64,000 nt of DNA from Lachnospiraceae bacterium. GTDB lineage: Bacteria; Bacillota; Clostridia; Lachnospirales; Lachnospiraceae. The position numbers were made by a program, and so were the translations under genes. This document shows, piece by piece, positions 7,645-16,367 of the stretch. Within the stretch, counting starts at the first letter, position 1, and the number at the start of each line of letters is the position of its first letter. The DNA is taken from the NCBI GenBank assembly GCA_017408735.1, contig JAFQUB010000009.1, forward strand, positions 62,001 to 126,000, written 5' to 3'. Below the pieces are notes generated by a model. It worked only from the letters and a program-made list of their open reading frames with translations, was not told the origin of the DNA and made no database searches.

Positions 7645-9084
7645 TTATTCTTCTACTGCCTCTTCTTCTACCATATCTTCTGCGTCAGCTTTCATTGTCA
7701 TAACCTGCATGCCTTCCGCTATATCACCGGTAACTACGGTAATTACTTCTTCGCCTTCTTTAATTCCTTCTGAAACTTCTACATATTCACCGTCAGATGC
7801 ACCAATGGTTACATTTCTTTTTTCTACCACGCCATTTACAACTACATAGCAGAAATCTCCATCACTACCTGTATTTAATGCCTGTACCGGAATCGCCACT
7901 ACGCCGGTTGCACTGGCTGTGTGAATCACTACATTTGCCTCGATTCCAAGATAAATATTTCCATCTGTTTCACTTACGGTAACTTCTGCAGTAATGACAG
8001 GTGTTCCCTGTTGATTTGCCACAGCCTGATGATTGATTTTGGATACCTTTCCTGTGTATTCTTTTCCTGCAATAGTTACTGTAGCATTCTGTCCCTCTTC
8101 TAAACTTTCTAAGTCATTTTTAGAAACATTCACTGAAATTTTCACACTGCTTACATCTGCAATGGTAAATAATGCACCGCCTTTGGCTGCCATACCGCCA
8201 TCTACCACCTGTACATCCGTTACAATCCCCTTAAATTCGGAAGTTACACCTGCTTTTGCCAGTTCCAGTTCTTTCTGTGCACTTTCCTTATTTAATGCAG
8301 ATAATTCTTTTTCTGCCGCAATCTGTGCCTTTGCATTTCCACTTAATTTTCCTGCTTCTGCACTTGATTTCTCGCCTTGAAACTCTGCTAACTTACTACT
8401 GTATTTTGTGAGATCACTCTGCATATTTTCCAGACGTTGCTGATGTATGAAAATTGCATCCTCCAATTCACCTTTTCTCTTTGTCTGGCTTTCTGAAAGT
8501 TTTTCTCCTGTTCCTGTTAATTTGGTCAATTCCTGATTAAATTCTGCAATCTTTGTGTTAAGATACTTTACATCCGCCTCTCTGCTTGCCACCAACTGCT
8601 CATACTGAGCTACATTTGTGGTAGATTCTGCAAGTTTTGCTTCACTTTCACTTCCTGCCTGCAATGTATTTGCATAGCCACTTTGTGCTGCCTTATCAGT
8701 CAGTTCCGCCTGTTTTGCCGCAGTTTCTAAATCCGACACATCATAGCTTAATAATACTGCTCCTTTTTCCACTACAGAGCCTAATTCTGCATTACATTCA
8801 CTAACTGTAGCATTCACCTGAGAAAAATATGTCTTTTGGTTGCTGCTTTCAATAAATCCACTGGTATCTATGTTTTCTTCAATATCACGAATTTGTGCTT
8901 CATCTACGGTCACCATCTGCGCTGCTTCCGGTGTAATTGCTCCTAAAATCTTAGAAAATAGGAATAATGCCACTACGGTGACTGCAATGGCGATTCCTAC
9001 TACTTTTCCCGTTTTTATTGGCTTCTTCTGTTTTGGTGCAGTTACTACACCATCTACTGCCTCTACCTGATTCTTCTTTTTCAT
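7645..9084 (-). CDS. HlyD/MacA-family membrane-fusion adaptor
   Basis: A 479-aa protein with an N-terminal anchor helix (GKVVGIAIAVTVVALFLFS), a lipoyl half-motif near residue 85, a long coiled-coil hairpin (about 110-260), then beta-barrel and C-terminal domains (ITAEVTV, AIPVQAL). The C-terminal tail is acidic. I chose the ATG at 9084: GGAAGG lies 9 nt upstream and it avoids overlap with the ATPase stop at 9086. It would link the MacB-like permease to the cell-wall space. Confidence 0.93.
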   Translation of the reverse strand: MKKKNQVEAVDGVVTAPKQKKPIKTGKVVGIAIAVTVVALFLFSKILGAITPEAAQMVTVDEAQIRDIEENIDTSGFIESSNQKTYFSQVNATVSECNAELGSVVEKGAVLLSYDVSDLETAAKQAELTDKAAQSGYANTLQAGSESEAKLAESTTNVAQYEQLVASREADVKYLNTKIAEFNQELTKLTGTGEKLSESQTKRKGELEDAIFIHQQRLENMQSDLTKYSSKLAEFQGEKSSAEAGKLSGNAKAQIAAEKELSALNKESAQKELELAKAGVTSEFKGIVTDVQVVDGGMAAKGGALFTIADVSSVKISVNVSKNDLESLEEGQNATVTIAGKEYTGKVSKINHQAVANQQGTPVITAEVTVSETDGNIYLGIEANVVIHTASATGVVAIPVQALNTGSDGDFCYVVVNGVVEKRNVTIGASDGEYVEVSEGIKEGEEVITVVTGDIAEGMQVMTMKADAEDMVEEEAVEE

Positions 9085-9085
9085 T

Positions 9086-9793
9086 TTATGCATCCTTCCT
9101 CTCATCCTCTTCATTTAAATAATCTGATTCAATTCTTCCATCCCTTATTCGAATTACACGTTTTGCCTGCGCGGCAATATCATTATCATGGGTAATAAGA
9201 ATCACCGTTCTTCCATCTTTATGTAGATTTTTCAATATCTCAAGGATTTCCTTACTGGAACGGGAATCCAGATTACCGGTTGGTTCATCTGCCAGAATTA
9301 CCGGTGGTTTCGCTGCGATGGCTCTTGCAATGGCAACCCTTTGCTGCTGTCCTCCGGACATTTCTGACGGCTTATGATCTAATCTATGGGATAATCCCAC
9401 CATCTCTAAAGATGCCAACGCCAATTCTCTTCGTTCTTTCTTTCCGATTCCTCGATAAATCAATGGCAATTCCACATTTTCTACTGCTGTCAGATTTGGT
9501 ATCAGATTAAAGCCCTGAAAGATAAAACCGATTTCCCGATTTCTTATATCAGACAAATCATCATCCCGCATACGGGACACATCTGCTCCATTTAGAAAAT
9601 ACTGTCCTGCACTTGGAACATCTAAACACCCCAGCATGTTCATCAAAGTAGACTTTCCTGAACCAGACTGTCCAATGATGGCCACAAACTCTCCGTGGGC
9701 AATAGATAAATTTACGCCATCCAAAGCCCGCACTTCATTTTCGCCGGGATTATATACCTTATAGATATTCCGAATGTCAATTAAAGCACTCAT
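9086..9793 (-). CDS. MacB/LolD-type ABC transporter ATP-binding protein
   Basis: The 235-aa ATPase has Walker A GQSGSGKS, signature MSGGQQQR, Walker B VILADEPTGNLD and switch His in LITHD. It is the first gene of the efflux operon, preceded by a strong ribosome-binding site (GAGGAGG) and the regulated promoter at 9836-9882. It energises the permease at 6414-7631. Confidence 0.95.
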   Translation of the reverse strand: MSALIDIRNIYKVYNPGENEVRALDGVNLSIAHGEFVAIIGQSGSGKSTLMNMLGCLDVPSAGQYFLNGADVSRMRDDDLSDIRNREIGFIFQGFNLIPNLTAVENVELPLIYRGIGKKERRELALASLEMVGLSHRLDHKPSEMSGGQQQRVAIARAIAAKPPVILADEPTGNLDSRSSKEILEILKNLHKDGRTVILITHDNDIAAQAKRVIRIRDGRIESDYLNEEDERKDA

Positions 9794-9835
9794 TTCTTTC
9801 CTCCTCGCACCTTTCTAATACAAATTTTTCCTTGC

Positions 9836-9882
9836 TTGTATTACTCAAGTAGTACAATAATACATTTCATGCTGTTTGTCAA
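9836..9882 (-). promoter_or_regulatory. Sigma-A promoter with overlapping palindromic operator for the efflux operon
   Basis: On the minus strand TTGACA (9877-9882), 17-bp spacer, TATTGT (9854-9859). A 22-bp dyad TTGTATTACT-CA-AGTAGTACAA (9836-9857) overlaps the -10 and the start region. Arms pair in 9 of 10 positions. The placement is typical of a repressor operator; no adjacent regulator gene is present. Confidence 0.75.
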
Positions 9883-9942
9883 GGGGTATTTTCTTAAGAT
9901 TTCTGAAGAAATTTCGAAATTAAACTTTTGGGGTGCAGGAGG

Positions 9943-10018
9943 ACGCCCCCACTACCGATAGAACCTTTCAGAGCAGACACGAACAGCTCTGAAAGGTTCT
10001 ATCGGTAGTGGGGGCTGT
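9943..10018 (+). repeat. ACG...CTGT hairpin element, short form (C)
   Basis: ACG (9943-9945), 29-bp perfect inverted arms (9946-9974 with 9986-10014), 11-nt loop, CTGT (10015-10018) followed by GCTT, as at 6058-6065. It lies between the efflux operon promoter and the MATE gene end. No internal core remains. An open frame at 9952-10254 is an artefact of the palindrome and MATE gene. Confidence 0.85.
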
Positions 10019-10091
10019 GCTTTTGCAGCGCCGTAAATGTTAAATTTATTTTCTTCCGTCAGGAATAAATATGCCTTTGCAATTTTATTCC

Positions 10092-11432
10092 TTATTTTTC
10101 GGTCATGTTTATCATCCAGCGTTTTGATTTGAATATGATGGCACATAACAGAACTCTTACATATTCTTCTAGCGAAAGAATGAAATAGACATAGTGAATT
10201 GGTAATTTCCATACATAAGCAGAAAGTAATCCTAAAGGTACTCCGAATATCCATGTTCCTATCATGTCTACTGCCATAATGTACTTTGTTTTTCCGCCGC
10301 TTCGTAAGATTCCTCCACCTAATACCATGTTAATGACTTTGGCCGGAAATACCAGTGCATAAGCAAATAGAATATATACTGTCAACTGTCTTGTATCTGC
10401 ACTTACCTGAAACATTTTTACATAAGAACTGCCAAGCAATGCTATGAGTGCTGAAATAATCACTGCTGTCACAATAGTGACTTTCACAAAACTCTTCGAA
10501 TCTGCATAGGCTCTTTCTTTATCATCTTTTCCAAGCAAATTTCCAATCATAACTCCCGCCGCTGCGGATACCCCGGATAAGGCTCCAATGGCTAAGGTCT
10601 GCAGTGGATAGGTCAAGGTCATAGCTGCACAACTTTCTGTTCCGATGCGCCCATAAATGATTGCATACACATTTTCTCCAAGACTCCAAAGGAATTCACA
10701 GCAAAGAATCGGTGCAAGTATCAGTACAATTTTCTTTAAAAATTCCTTATCAAAGCGAATGGTTGGATTTAATTCCACTTGTTTTTTCTTATTTACTTTC
10801 AAAAACATTCCAAAAATGATAAGCAATTCTATAATTCGGGAAATTGCTGTTGCCAAAGCTGCACCCGCAACTCCCATAGCCGGAAAGCTTCCTATACCAA
10901 ATATCAGCAGATAATTCAAAACCGTATTAGAAACCACGGAAACTCCTCCGGCTATCATAGGTATCTTTGCCGCATCCATATTTCTAAGTAAAGCGGATAA
11001 CATCAATGTTACCGTCTGCGGTACAAAGCCCAGTGTCATAATCCTTAGATAAGTCACTGCCTCTCCTACTGTTTCTGCATCCTTAGAATACAGACTCATA
11101 ATCTGCTCCGGTATACTTAAGGACAGTACCATAAATATCAAAGCTACCAGCAATGCCAAATACAGATTCGAAAAAAAACTGTCACTTATTCCCTTCTTTT
11201 TCCTGCTTCCACAATACTGTGCAATCAGAATTCCCGCTACCGTTACAATCGCTGTCATTGTCACTGTAAACAATGAAATAAATTTTGCTCCCAAGCCAAC
11301 CCCTGCAATACTTGCGCTTCCCAATCTGCCAATCATAATCTGGTCAATCAGGCTTAAAGCTGCCTGCAATAACCCCTGTATGGTAATCGGAAGTGCCACT
11401 CGAAACATATCTCTAAAAAACTGTTTCTTCAT
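10092..11432 (-). CDS. MATE-family multidrug/Na+ antiporter
   Basis: The 446-aa protein has twelve hydrophobic segments and MATE features: the N-terminal ALPITIQGLLQAALSLIDQIMIG and the repeat motif in the second half (PLQTLAIGALSGVSAAAGVMIGNLLG). The start is preceded by GGGGG. It is likely monocistronic, with a terminator of the upstream operon at 11544-11586. The substrate is unknown. Confidence 0.93.
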   Translation of the reverse strand: MKKQFFRDMFRVALPITIQGLLQAALSLIDQIMIGRLGSASIAGVGLGAKFISLFTVTMTAIVTVAGILIAQYCGSRKKKGISDSFFSNLYLALLVALIFMVLSLSIPEQIMSLYSKDAETVGEAVTYLRIMTLGFVPQTVTLMLSALLRNMDAAKIPMIAGGVSVVSNTVLNYLLIFGIGSFPAMGVAGAALATAISRIIELLIIFGMFLKVNKKKQVELNPTIRFDKEFLKKIVLILAPILCCEFLWSLGENVYAIIYGRIGTESCAAMTLTYPLQTLAIGALSGVSAAAGVMIGNLLGKDDKERAYADSKSFVKVTIVTAVIISALIALLGSSYVKMFQVSADTRQLTVYILFAYALVFPAKVINMVLGGGILRSGGKTKYIMAVDMIGTWIFGVPLGLLSAYVWKLPIHYVYFILSLEEYVRVLLCAIIFKSKRWMINMTEK

Positions 11433-11543
11433 ATTTTATACCCCCTTTGCTACTTATAGTATAAGAACATTTTCCATTGTATTCCACAAGTATATTGGCA
11501 TTTACTAACACAATACTGCTGTTTCGGTGGTTTTGGTGACGAT

Positions 11544-11586
11544 AAAAAACGACCCCGAAGGTTAGACTGTTCTAACCTTCGAGGTC
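11544..11586 (-). terminator. Rho-independent terminator of the secreted/unknown operon
   Basis: Stem GACCTCGAAGGTTAGA/TCTAACCTTCGGGGTC with loop ACAG and then CGTTTTTT on the minus strand, downstream of the gene ending at 11628. Its plus-strand flanks (ACG...CTG) resemble the repeat borders, which may be chance. Confidence 0.9.
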
Positions 11587-11627
11587 TGCTCTAGCTTTGC
11601 TTTAAGTTCTATGCTACAATCATTATC

Positions 11628-12500
11628 TTATTCAATCTTCTTCCCAAATCTATAATTTTCAGGATATTTTATATTGTATATATCCGCTCCATATGGGATA
11701 TCTAAAGTACGATTTTCACTTAATACATACTCCTTATCCCCAATCTTAAAAATACATCCTGGTTCATAATCTGTAAACCGTAAACCAGTTGAGGTTATAT
11801 GTTTATATTGAATATCATATTTTTCCTTAGAATGAATTGCTCCTTCATTTTTACCGCCTGAATAAAATTGCGTTGCCTCCTTGTTTCCCATTTTTACCGT
11901 AAAAAATCCGTTTTCCATACCAGCTTCATTCAAAAACTGTCTAATTTCTTCATCCGAATAAGATAAACCTATATACACTGGATCATCTGCTGTCATATAA
12001 AGCCAAAAATCTACATATTTCTGCAGGGTTTCATCGTATGCTGCACCTCGCATATCTTCCGAATTCACATCTCCGATGCCTTTATCTGATGTGTACACTG
12101 CATGTTCAACACCATCTGATGATACATATTTAAAATAATTATTTTTTCCGAAATCTAATACATTATTTTTCGCTTTAATCTCAGACAGCAAGTCCATATC
12201 AACTTCAGGAATTTGGTCCGCTGTAAACCGGACACCTGCACATTCATACACCTCCCCATGCTTCACTACATTTGATACATCATTATTAATAAGCGTTAAC
12301 AATGCATCTGAAATATATCCATTCTTTTTTACACCAAAAGCAGAATACAAACCTGCATCTGTCAGCGTATTATCACTTCTTATGAACGTGTCCACACTTC
12401 CTTTGGTAACTGATTTTTTCTGATTAAGCAATATATTTAATGCCATTTGCTGCTGATTTACGCGATATGCATTATTCATATTAGATAAATTTGCCTTCAT
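11628..12500 (-). CDS. Unrecognised soluble protein, last gene of a LytTR-linked operon
   Basis: A 290-aa protein with no signal peptide or membrane segment, preceded by GGAGG with good spacing. I do not recognise a family. The N-terminus (NNAYRVNQQQMALNILLNQKKSV) is Asn/Gln rich and resembles short, leaderless exported or surface-associated proteins only in composition. The rest is mixed alpha/beta with many Tyr and Asp. It is the fourth gene downstream of the LytTR-type promoter at 14299-14358 and is followed by the terminator at 11544-11586. Confidence 0.7.
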   Translation of the reverse strand: MKANLSNMNNAYRVNQQQMALNILLNQKKSVTKGSVDTFIRSDNTLTDAGLYSAFGVKKNGYISDALLTLINNDVSNVVKHGEVYECAGVRFTADQIPEVDMDLLSEIKAKNNVLDFGKNNYFKYVSSDGVEHAVYTSDKGIGDVNSEDMRGAAYDETLQKYVDFWLYMTADDPVYIGLSYSDEEIRQFLNEAGMENGFFTVKMGNKEATQFYSGGKNEGAIHSKEKYDIQYKHITSTGLRFTDYEPGCIFKIGDKEYVLSENRTLDIPYGADIYNIKYPENYRFGKKIE

Positions 12501-12526
12501 ATTTATACCTCCACTCCCAAAGAATT

Positions 12527-13372
12527 CTACGGTGTTATAACCAAATCGTCTTCTGCATATTTCGACACTACTGGATATGCATAATACAATTTAATCGACG
12601 GTGTAAATGATACATCCTTTCTATAACCAAACTTAATTTTCCACTCACTCTTTAGAGGCATTTTCATTGACACTAAATCTGATTTTTTCCATAAGTACAA
12701 TGTTAAATTTACAGTTTTATTAATTTTACTATTTGTAACCGCTACACTATTCACCGCTGTCGTTCTAACCCCTTCCATAGCAATTGTGTAAACTACAGCA
12801 TTGTTAGGTAACTTTTCTTCACAACTTAAATCAAATGAAAGATTACTATCTTCTTTATCTTCCATTATTACCTCGTCCAATTTTACTTCGCAATACGCAA
12901 CCGAATAAGTAGGTCCTCCTACCAACAGCAAATATTTCTGAGAAGATGATGTAATTCCCGAAACTTTAACATAATAATATCCAGATGTATCCGCCGAAAA
13001 TGCATACGCTGTTGACCCAAGTCCCGTTTTAGTATATGTTTTATCCATAATAATATTTCCATTTGGAGCATAAATCTGGAAGTTAAATCCCTTTTCATTA
13101 CATGTTACATATTGTGTTCCGGTTGAGAGATAAACCTTATACCAGTCCACATCTTTAGTGCTTGTATAACCATTAACAACATATTGATCCGGTCTATTTC
13201 CGCTCACTGCTTGCGCAGCCGTTTCACTATTTGCTTCAATTAACTGTGCCATTTCCATTGTGTCATTTGACTCCACTTCTTTAACATTTTCTGCGCGCAC
13301 TGTCATCCCTTGTGTATACATACAGCACCCCATTAAAGCAATCACTAGTAAACTTTTCATTTTGTTCTTCAT
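12527..13372 (-). CDS. Secreted protein with pre-peptidase C-terminal-like (PPC) domain
   Basis: The 281-aa product has a signal peptide (MKNKMKSLLVIALMGCCMYTQGMTVRA, cleavage near residue 27). Residues about 30-135 resemble a PPC beta-sandwich: EVESNDTMEMAQLIE, then DVDWYKVYLSTGTQY, then GYYYVKVSG. The C-terminal half is beta-rich with no recognised domain. PPC domains usually aid secretion or substrate or cell binding; no protease is fused here. It is the third gene of the operon starting at 14238, with AGGAGG upstream. Confidence 0.75.
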   Translation of the reverse strand: MKNKMKSLLVIALMGCCMYTQGMTVRAENVKEVESNDTMEMAQLIEANSETAAQAVSGNRPDQYVVNGYTSTKDVDWYKVYLSTGTQYVTCNEKGFNFQIYAPNGNIIMDKTYTKTGLGSTAYAFSADTSGYYYVKVSGITSSSQKYLLLVGGPTYSVAYCEVKLDEVIMEDKEDSNLSFDLSCEEKLPNNAVVYTIAMEGVRTTAVNSVAVTNSKINKTVNLTLYLWKKSDLVSMKMPLKSEWKIKFGYRKDVSFTPSIKLYYAYPVVSKYAEDDLVITP

Positions 13373-13419
13373 ATACTTTACTTCCTCCTTTCTATTCCTT
13401 TTCTCTCACTCATCCATGA

Positions 13420-13734
13420 TTATTCCACAATCACATTCATTAATTTACATGCATCTAATGCACTCAATCGATTGTAGGAATTGTATATGCTCACGATATC
13501 CACTTTCCCATCCAGTGGATTTGTCGTCTGACTTCCTTGCACACTATTGATACATTTTGCTACAATCTCAGAATATATAAAAGTTCCGTTCTGAGCTATA
13601 CAGCTTGCTGCATTTACCTTACCTGACAGTGTATCTGTCATCTGGCTTCCTTTTATACTGTTTATATATTTATTGGTAATATCCGAATATAATAATTGGC
13701 TTGTTTCTGTTGAAACTCCATCAGTGGAACTCAC
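13420..13734 (-). CDS. Small unrecognised protein with an internal duplication
   Basis: About 104 aa. Two near-repeat blocks follow each other: YSDITNKYINSIKGSQ with DTLSGKV, and YSEIVAKCINSVQGSQ with NPLDGKV. There is no signal peptide. The likely start is GTG at 13734, preceded by GAGGTG with 5-nt spacing; a GTG three codons earlier (13743) lacks a proper ribosome-binding site. The duplication, polar composition and co-transcription with secreted proteins suggest a protein-interaction or structural unit; no function can be given. Confidence 0.65.
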   Translation of the reverse strand: MSSTDGVSTETSQLLYSDITNKYINSIKGSQMTDTLSGKVNAASCIAQNGTFIYSEIVAKCINSVQGSQTTNPLDGKVDIVSIYNSYNRLSALDACKLMNVIVE

Positions 13735-13806
13735 TATTTTCACCTCGTTTCTTTTGCTTGCATATTTTTACAGTTCAAAAGAAAATCAATGGATTCGTGT
13801 TTTTTA

Positions 13807-14238
13807 TTATTTAAGTGTATAAGTTACTGTAACACGGTCTGATGTTCCGACTGCCACTCCACCGATTTTTACTAAATAGCCACCAGTTGGAACAGCAGAT
13901 AAATCTACCGTATACTCTTGTGATGCATAATTTGCATATCCCACATTAATTGAAGTTCCTGAATTCAATGGTATGAAATAAATTGTTCCCTGAATTAAAT
14001 CCAGATTATTATTTGATGGCATTGTTAAAGTCAATTTTGTATTTGAGGAAATATACTTAATTCCTATATCGTAAGTTGTCCAACTACCTCCAAAAGAATA
14101 TGTTCGTGTATCTTCTGTTGGCGTTGGAGTTATTGTACCAATTTTGTCTGCCAAAGACATTGCATTTGCACAGGTTGCATTTCCTCCCAGAATAACTACT
14201 GTTAATGCCATTGCTAATATTTTTTTAATATTTTTCAT
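13807..14238 (-). CDS. Small secreted beta-rich protein, first gene of the LytTR-linked operon
   Basis: The 143-aa product has a clear signal peptide (MKNIKKILAMALTVVILGGNATCANA) followed by about 115 residues rich in Thr, Ser, Gly and Tyr, with no Cys in the mature part. I do not recognise a domain. It starts 61 bp downstream of a LytTR-type promoter (14299-14358), so it is probably the most strongly regulated product of the operon. It could be a secreted effector, adhesin subunit or antimicrobial protein. Confidence 0.75.
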   Translation of the reverse strand: MKNIKKILAMALTVVILGGNATCANAMSLADKIGTITPTPTEDTRTYSFGGSWTTYDIGIKYISSNTKLTLTMPSNNNLDLIQGTIYFIPLNSGTSINVGYANYASQEYTVDLSAVPTGGYLVKIGGVAVGTSDRVTVTYTLK

Positions 14239-14298
14239 CTTTCCACTCCCTATTATTCATTTTGTCCCACTCATCCATGATTTTTCTTAAACAAATAC

Positions 14299-14358
14299 AT
14301 AATATCACTTTTATAGTTTTTTGTTTCATCTTGTCCCTGAAATGTACTTTTCATGTCC
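14299..14358 (-). promoter_or_regulatory. LytTR-type direct repeat and -10 box for the secreted/unknown operon
   Basis: Two GGGACA repeats on the minus strand (pentamer GGACA at plus-strand 14354-14358 and 14332-14336), exactly 22 bp apart, followed after 27 bp by TATTAT (14299-14304). There is no -35 match, as expected of an activator-dependent promoter. Confidence 0.7.
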
Positions 14359-14401
14359 CCCAATTACAATGATATGATTTTTATCTCCTAATAACAAAAA
14401 A

Positions 14402-14430
14402 GCAAAAGCCGGAATTGCTCCGATTTTTGC
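14402..14430 (-). terminator. Terminator after the second response regulator
   Basis: Stem GCAAAAATCGGA/TCCGGCTTTTGC with loop GCAAT and TTTTTTG following on the minus strand, 32 bp after the regulator stop. Confidence 0.8.
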
Positions 14431-14461
14431 CTTGCTCATTTGTTTTTCGTTTCTATAAAAT

Positions 14462-15181
14462 CTACACTAATATTTCCCCCCAATATCTATTCAAGGTCCT
14501 TCGTAAATCCTGTGCTCTTTTCTTACTGACAATCAGCACATCACCATTTCGCATCACCACTTCATCATTTTCCATACGCATCACATGTTTTATATTTACA
14601 ATGCATCCTCTGTCCACATATGTGAACTGCTTTTTATCCAATTCGCTGTATATCTTACAGATAGCCTTTCTTATCTGTCTTTTTCCATTATTGGTGATAA
14701 AATAGGCATTTTTTCCTTCCCTACGTATATAGAATATATTCTCATAAGGTATCCTTTCGTATCTGGTAGGCATATTAATTATGTACATTCTATCTCTTTG
14801 CAGTTCTATGCATTTTACAGCATCTCGTATAGCATCCAGCAGTTTACTATCTATATTCTCCTTTAGGATATATCTAAAAACTGATAATTCGTAAGAATCC
14901 ATGGCATATTCGCTGTGGGAAGTAATAAAAATAATCAAGGTTTCTACAGAACGCTCCTTAACCATCTTAGCTATGTCCATGCCACTTTTACCCGGCATTT
15001 CGATGTCCATTAACATCAAGTCATAGACTTTCCCCTCTTTTATATCGTATTCTAAATTTTCAGCAGATGAATATAGCTTAACATCTGGATACTTTTTCAT
15101 TTCCTTCAGATATTTATTCACTTTTATCGCATTTTTGCGCATTGCTTCCTTCTCATCATCACAAATAGCAATTCTTATCAT
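14462..15181 (-). CDS. LytTR-family response regulator (second copy)
   Basis: The 239-aa protein has a receiver domain with acidic residues at 8-10 (DDE) and phospho-acceptor Asp59 in LMLMDIEMPGKSG, then a LytTR domain with IPYENIFYIRRE and FTYVDRGCIVNIKHV. It is the same length and arrangement as the regulator at 684-1403, suggesting duplication or a common target site. Its start overlaps the kinase gene by 23 nt. It lies between two promoters bearing GGACA direct repeats and is the best local candidate for binding them. Confidence 0.95.
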   Translation of the reverse strand: MIRIAICDDEKEAMRKNAIKVNKYLKEMKKYPDVKLYSSAENLEYDIKEGKVYDLMLMDIEMPGKSGMDIAKMVKERSVETLIIFITSHSEYAMDSYELSVFRYILKENIDSKLLDAIRDAVKCIELQRDRMYIINMPTRYERIPYENIFYIRREGKNAYFITNNGKRQIRKAICKIYSELDKKQFTYVDRGCIVNIKHVMRMENDEVVMRNGDVLIVSKKRAQDLRRTLNRYWGEILV

Positions 15182-15977
15182 TGTATATCCCCCTATATTC
15201 TTTGCTTATTTCCATCTCCCGAAAAAACAGGTTCACCACACTTTGAAATACCTGCTTCTCCTGACTATAATTAACCGTTACCGTGCCATTATATTTTTGA
15301 GCAGTACTTTCTACACTTTTTAACCCCCATCCATGAATTTGATGGTCCATTTTTCTACTTATAAAGCGTTGCCCTTTTATTTTAGGTTCTTCACAACAAC
15401 TATTTTCCAGCTTTATCAACAGCATATTATTAATGCTTTTGATGGTGACATGTATCCACTTTTCCTGTCCTTCGGATATCTTATCACAAGCTTCCAAGGC
15501 ATTATCAAACAAATTCGCAAGAATCGTAGTAATATCTTTTGATAAAATATTGGTTTTTAACGGATAATTTATATTGGCACTAACCGATATGCCTTTCTGC
15601 GTTCCCATGCTAATTTTATTGTTTAAAACCAGATTAACTATCGTGTCCTCTGTCCATTGAATGTTATTATTAGACAGTGTTTCTAGCTCAAATTCTGAAA
15701 TATATTCTTTCAATTCTGCCATGTGGTTTTCATTAATCAATTCATTTATAGTTCTGATATGATGTTTGAAATCATGAAACAGCTTTGCATTGGCTTCGTA
15801 AACAGCTTTTAAATTATTATATCTTTCTTCCAATAGCTCATTGTACATGTTTGCAAATTCCAATGACTCTTTTTCCCGTTGTTGCAGTAAATAAAAATAA
15901 CCTGCTATTAAAAGTAACATTACAATAATCAGCAGGAATAACCCAGAAACGACTCCGTCAATATTAATTTCTCTCAT
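15159..15977 (-). CDS. GHKL sensor histidine kinase with a single membrane segment
   Basis: The 272-aa protein has one membrane helix (residues about 9-31), a coiled-coil, the dimerisation/phospho-acceptor motif LFHDFKHH (probable His68), and a GHKL ATPase domain with N-box ILANLFDNALEA and G-box HGWGLKSVE. AgrC-like kinases normally carry five to seven membrane segments; here the sensor region is absent. The signal may therefore come from a partner such as the two-helix protein at 16173-16355, or the kinase may be a constitutive or modulatory partner of the neighbouring regulator. Confidence 0.9.
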   Translation of the reverse strand: MREINIDGVVSGLFLLIIVMLLLIAGYFYLLQQREKESLEFANMYNELLEERYNNLKAVYEANAKLFHDFKHHIRTINELINENHMAELKEYISEFELETLSNNNIQWTEDTIVNLVLNNKISMGTQKGISVSANINYPLKTNILSKDITTILANLFDNALEACDKISEGQEKWIHVTIKSINNMLLIKLENSCCEEPKIKGQRFISRKMDHQIHGWGLKSVESTAQKYNGTVTVNYSQEKQVFQSVVNLFFREMEISKEYRGIYNDKNCYL

Positions 15978-16020
15978 TTTATTTCCCCTACTTTACATTA
16001 ACTATGTAATCATTATCTCA

Positions 16021-16049
16021 ATCATATCATTCTCTCTATTAAAAGTAAA
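16021..16049 (-). promoter_or_regulatory. Sigma-A promoter of the kinase-regulator pair
   Basis: TTTACT (16044-16049), 17-bp spacer, TATGAT (16021-16026) on the minus strand, 44 bp before the kinase start. No GGACA repeats here, so autoregulation is not indicated. Confidence 0.6.
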
Positions 16050-16093
16050 GTATTTTTATATCTTATTATCACAAATTAATGTTCAAAATATGC

Positions 16094-16147
16094 AATAAAA
16101 CTCCTTATAAAAAACTTAAATCTTCGTTTTTTATAAGGAGTTTTATT
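16094..16147 (-). terminator. Bidirectional terminator
   Basis: Perfect 22-bp stem AATAAAACTCCTTATAAAAAAC with its complement, 10-nt loop, A/T-runs on both sides. It ends the transcript of the secreted 236-aa protein and the small membrane protein. Confidence 0.9.
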
Positions 16148-16172
16148 ATTACAAATAATTCTTTTAAAGTTC

Positions 16173-16355
16173 TTATCTCAAAAAAAATCCTATGCACATG
16201 CTAAATATTATTGAAAAAAATATTAACACACCTAAAAAGGTAATAATACATATACAAGATGCTTCACTCAATTTTTTCCTATGCAATATTGTACATATAA
16301 TTGCCAAAATTGATAAAATTATAACCAATACACTTATTGCAAAATATTTCTTCAT
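16173..16355 (-). CDS. Small two-helix membrane protein
   Basis: A 60-aa product with two hydrophobic helices (residues 4-23 and 33-57) joined by a short basic loop (HRKKLSEAS). It is preceded by GGAAAAGAGAGAG and lies 12 bp after the secreted-protein gene, before a strong terminator. Size and position next to a co-regulated secreted protein fit an immunity-type or sensor-partner protein. This is inference; I do not recognise the family. Confidence 0.65.
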   Translation of the reverse strand: MKKYFAISVLVIILSILAIICTILHRKKLSEASCICIITFLGVLIFFSIIFSMCIGFFLR

Positions 16356-16367
16356 CTCTCTCTTTTC

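Noticed and set aside
9952..10254. Minus-strand open frame of 100 codons over hairpin C and the end of the MATE gene
   Set aside because: Overlaps the MATE coding region in another frame and the palindrome; no independent support.
11544..11586. Counting the terminator at 11544-11586 as an eighth ACG...CTGT element
   Set aside because: The right border is CTGC, and a canonical T-run explains it fully as a terminator.
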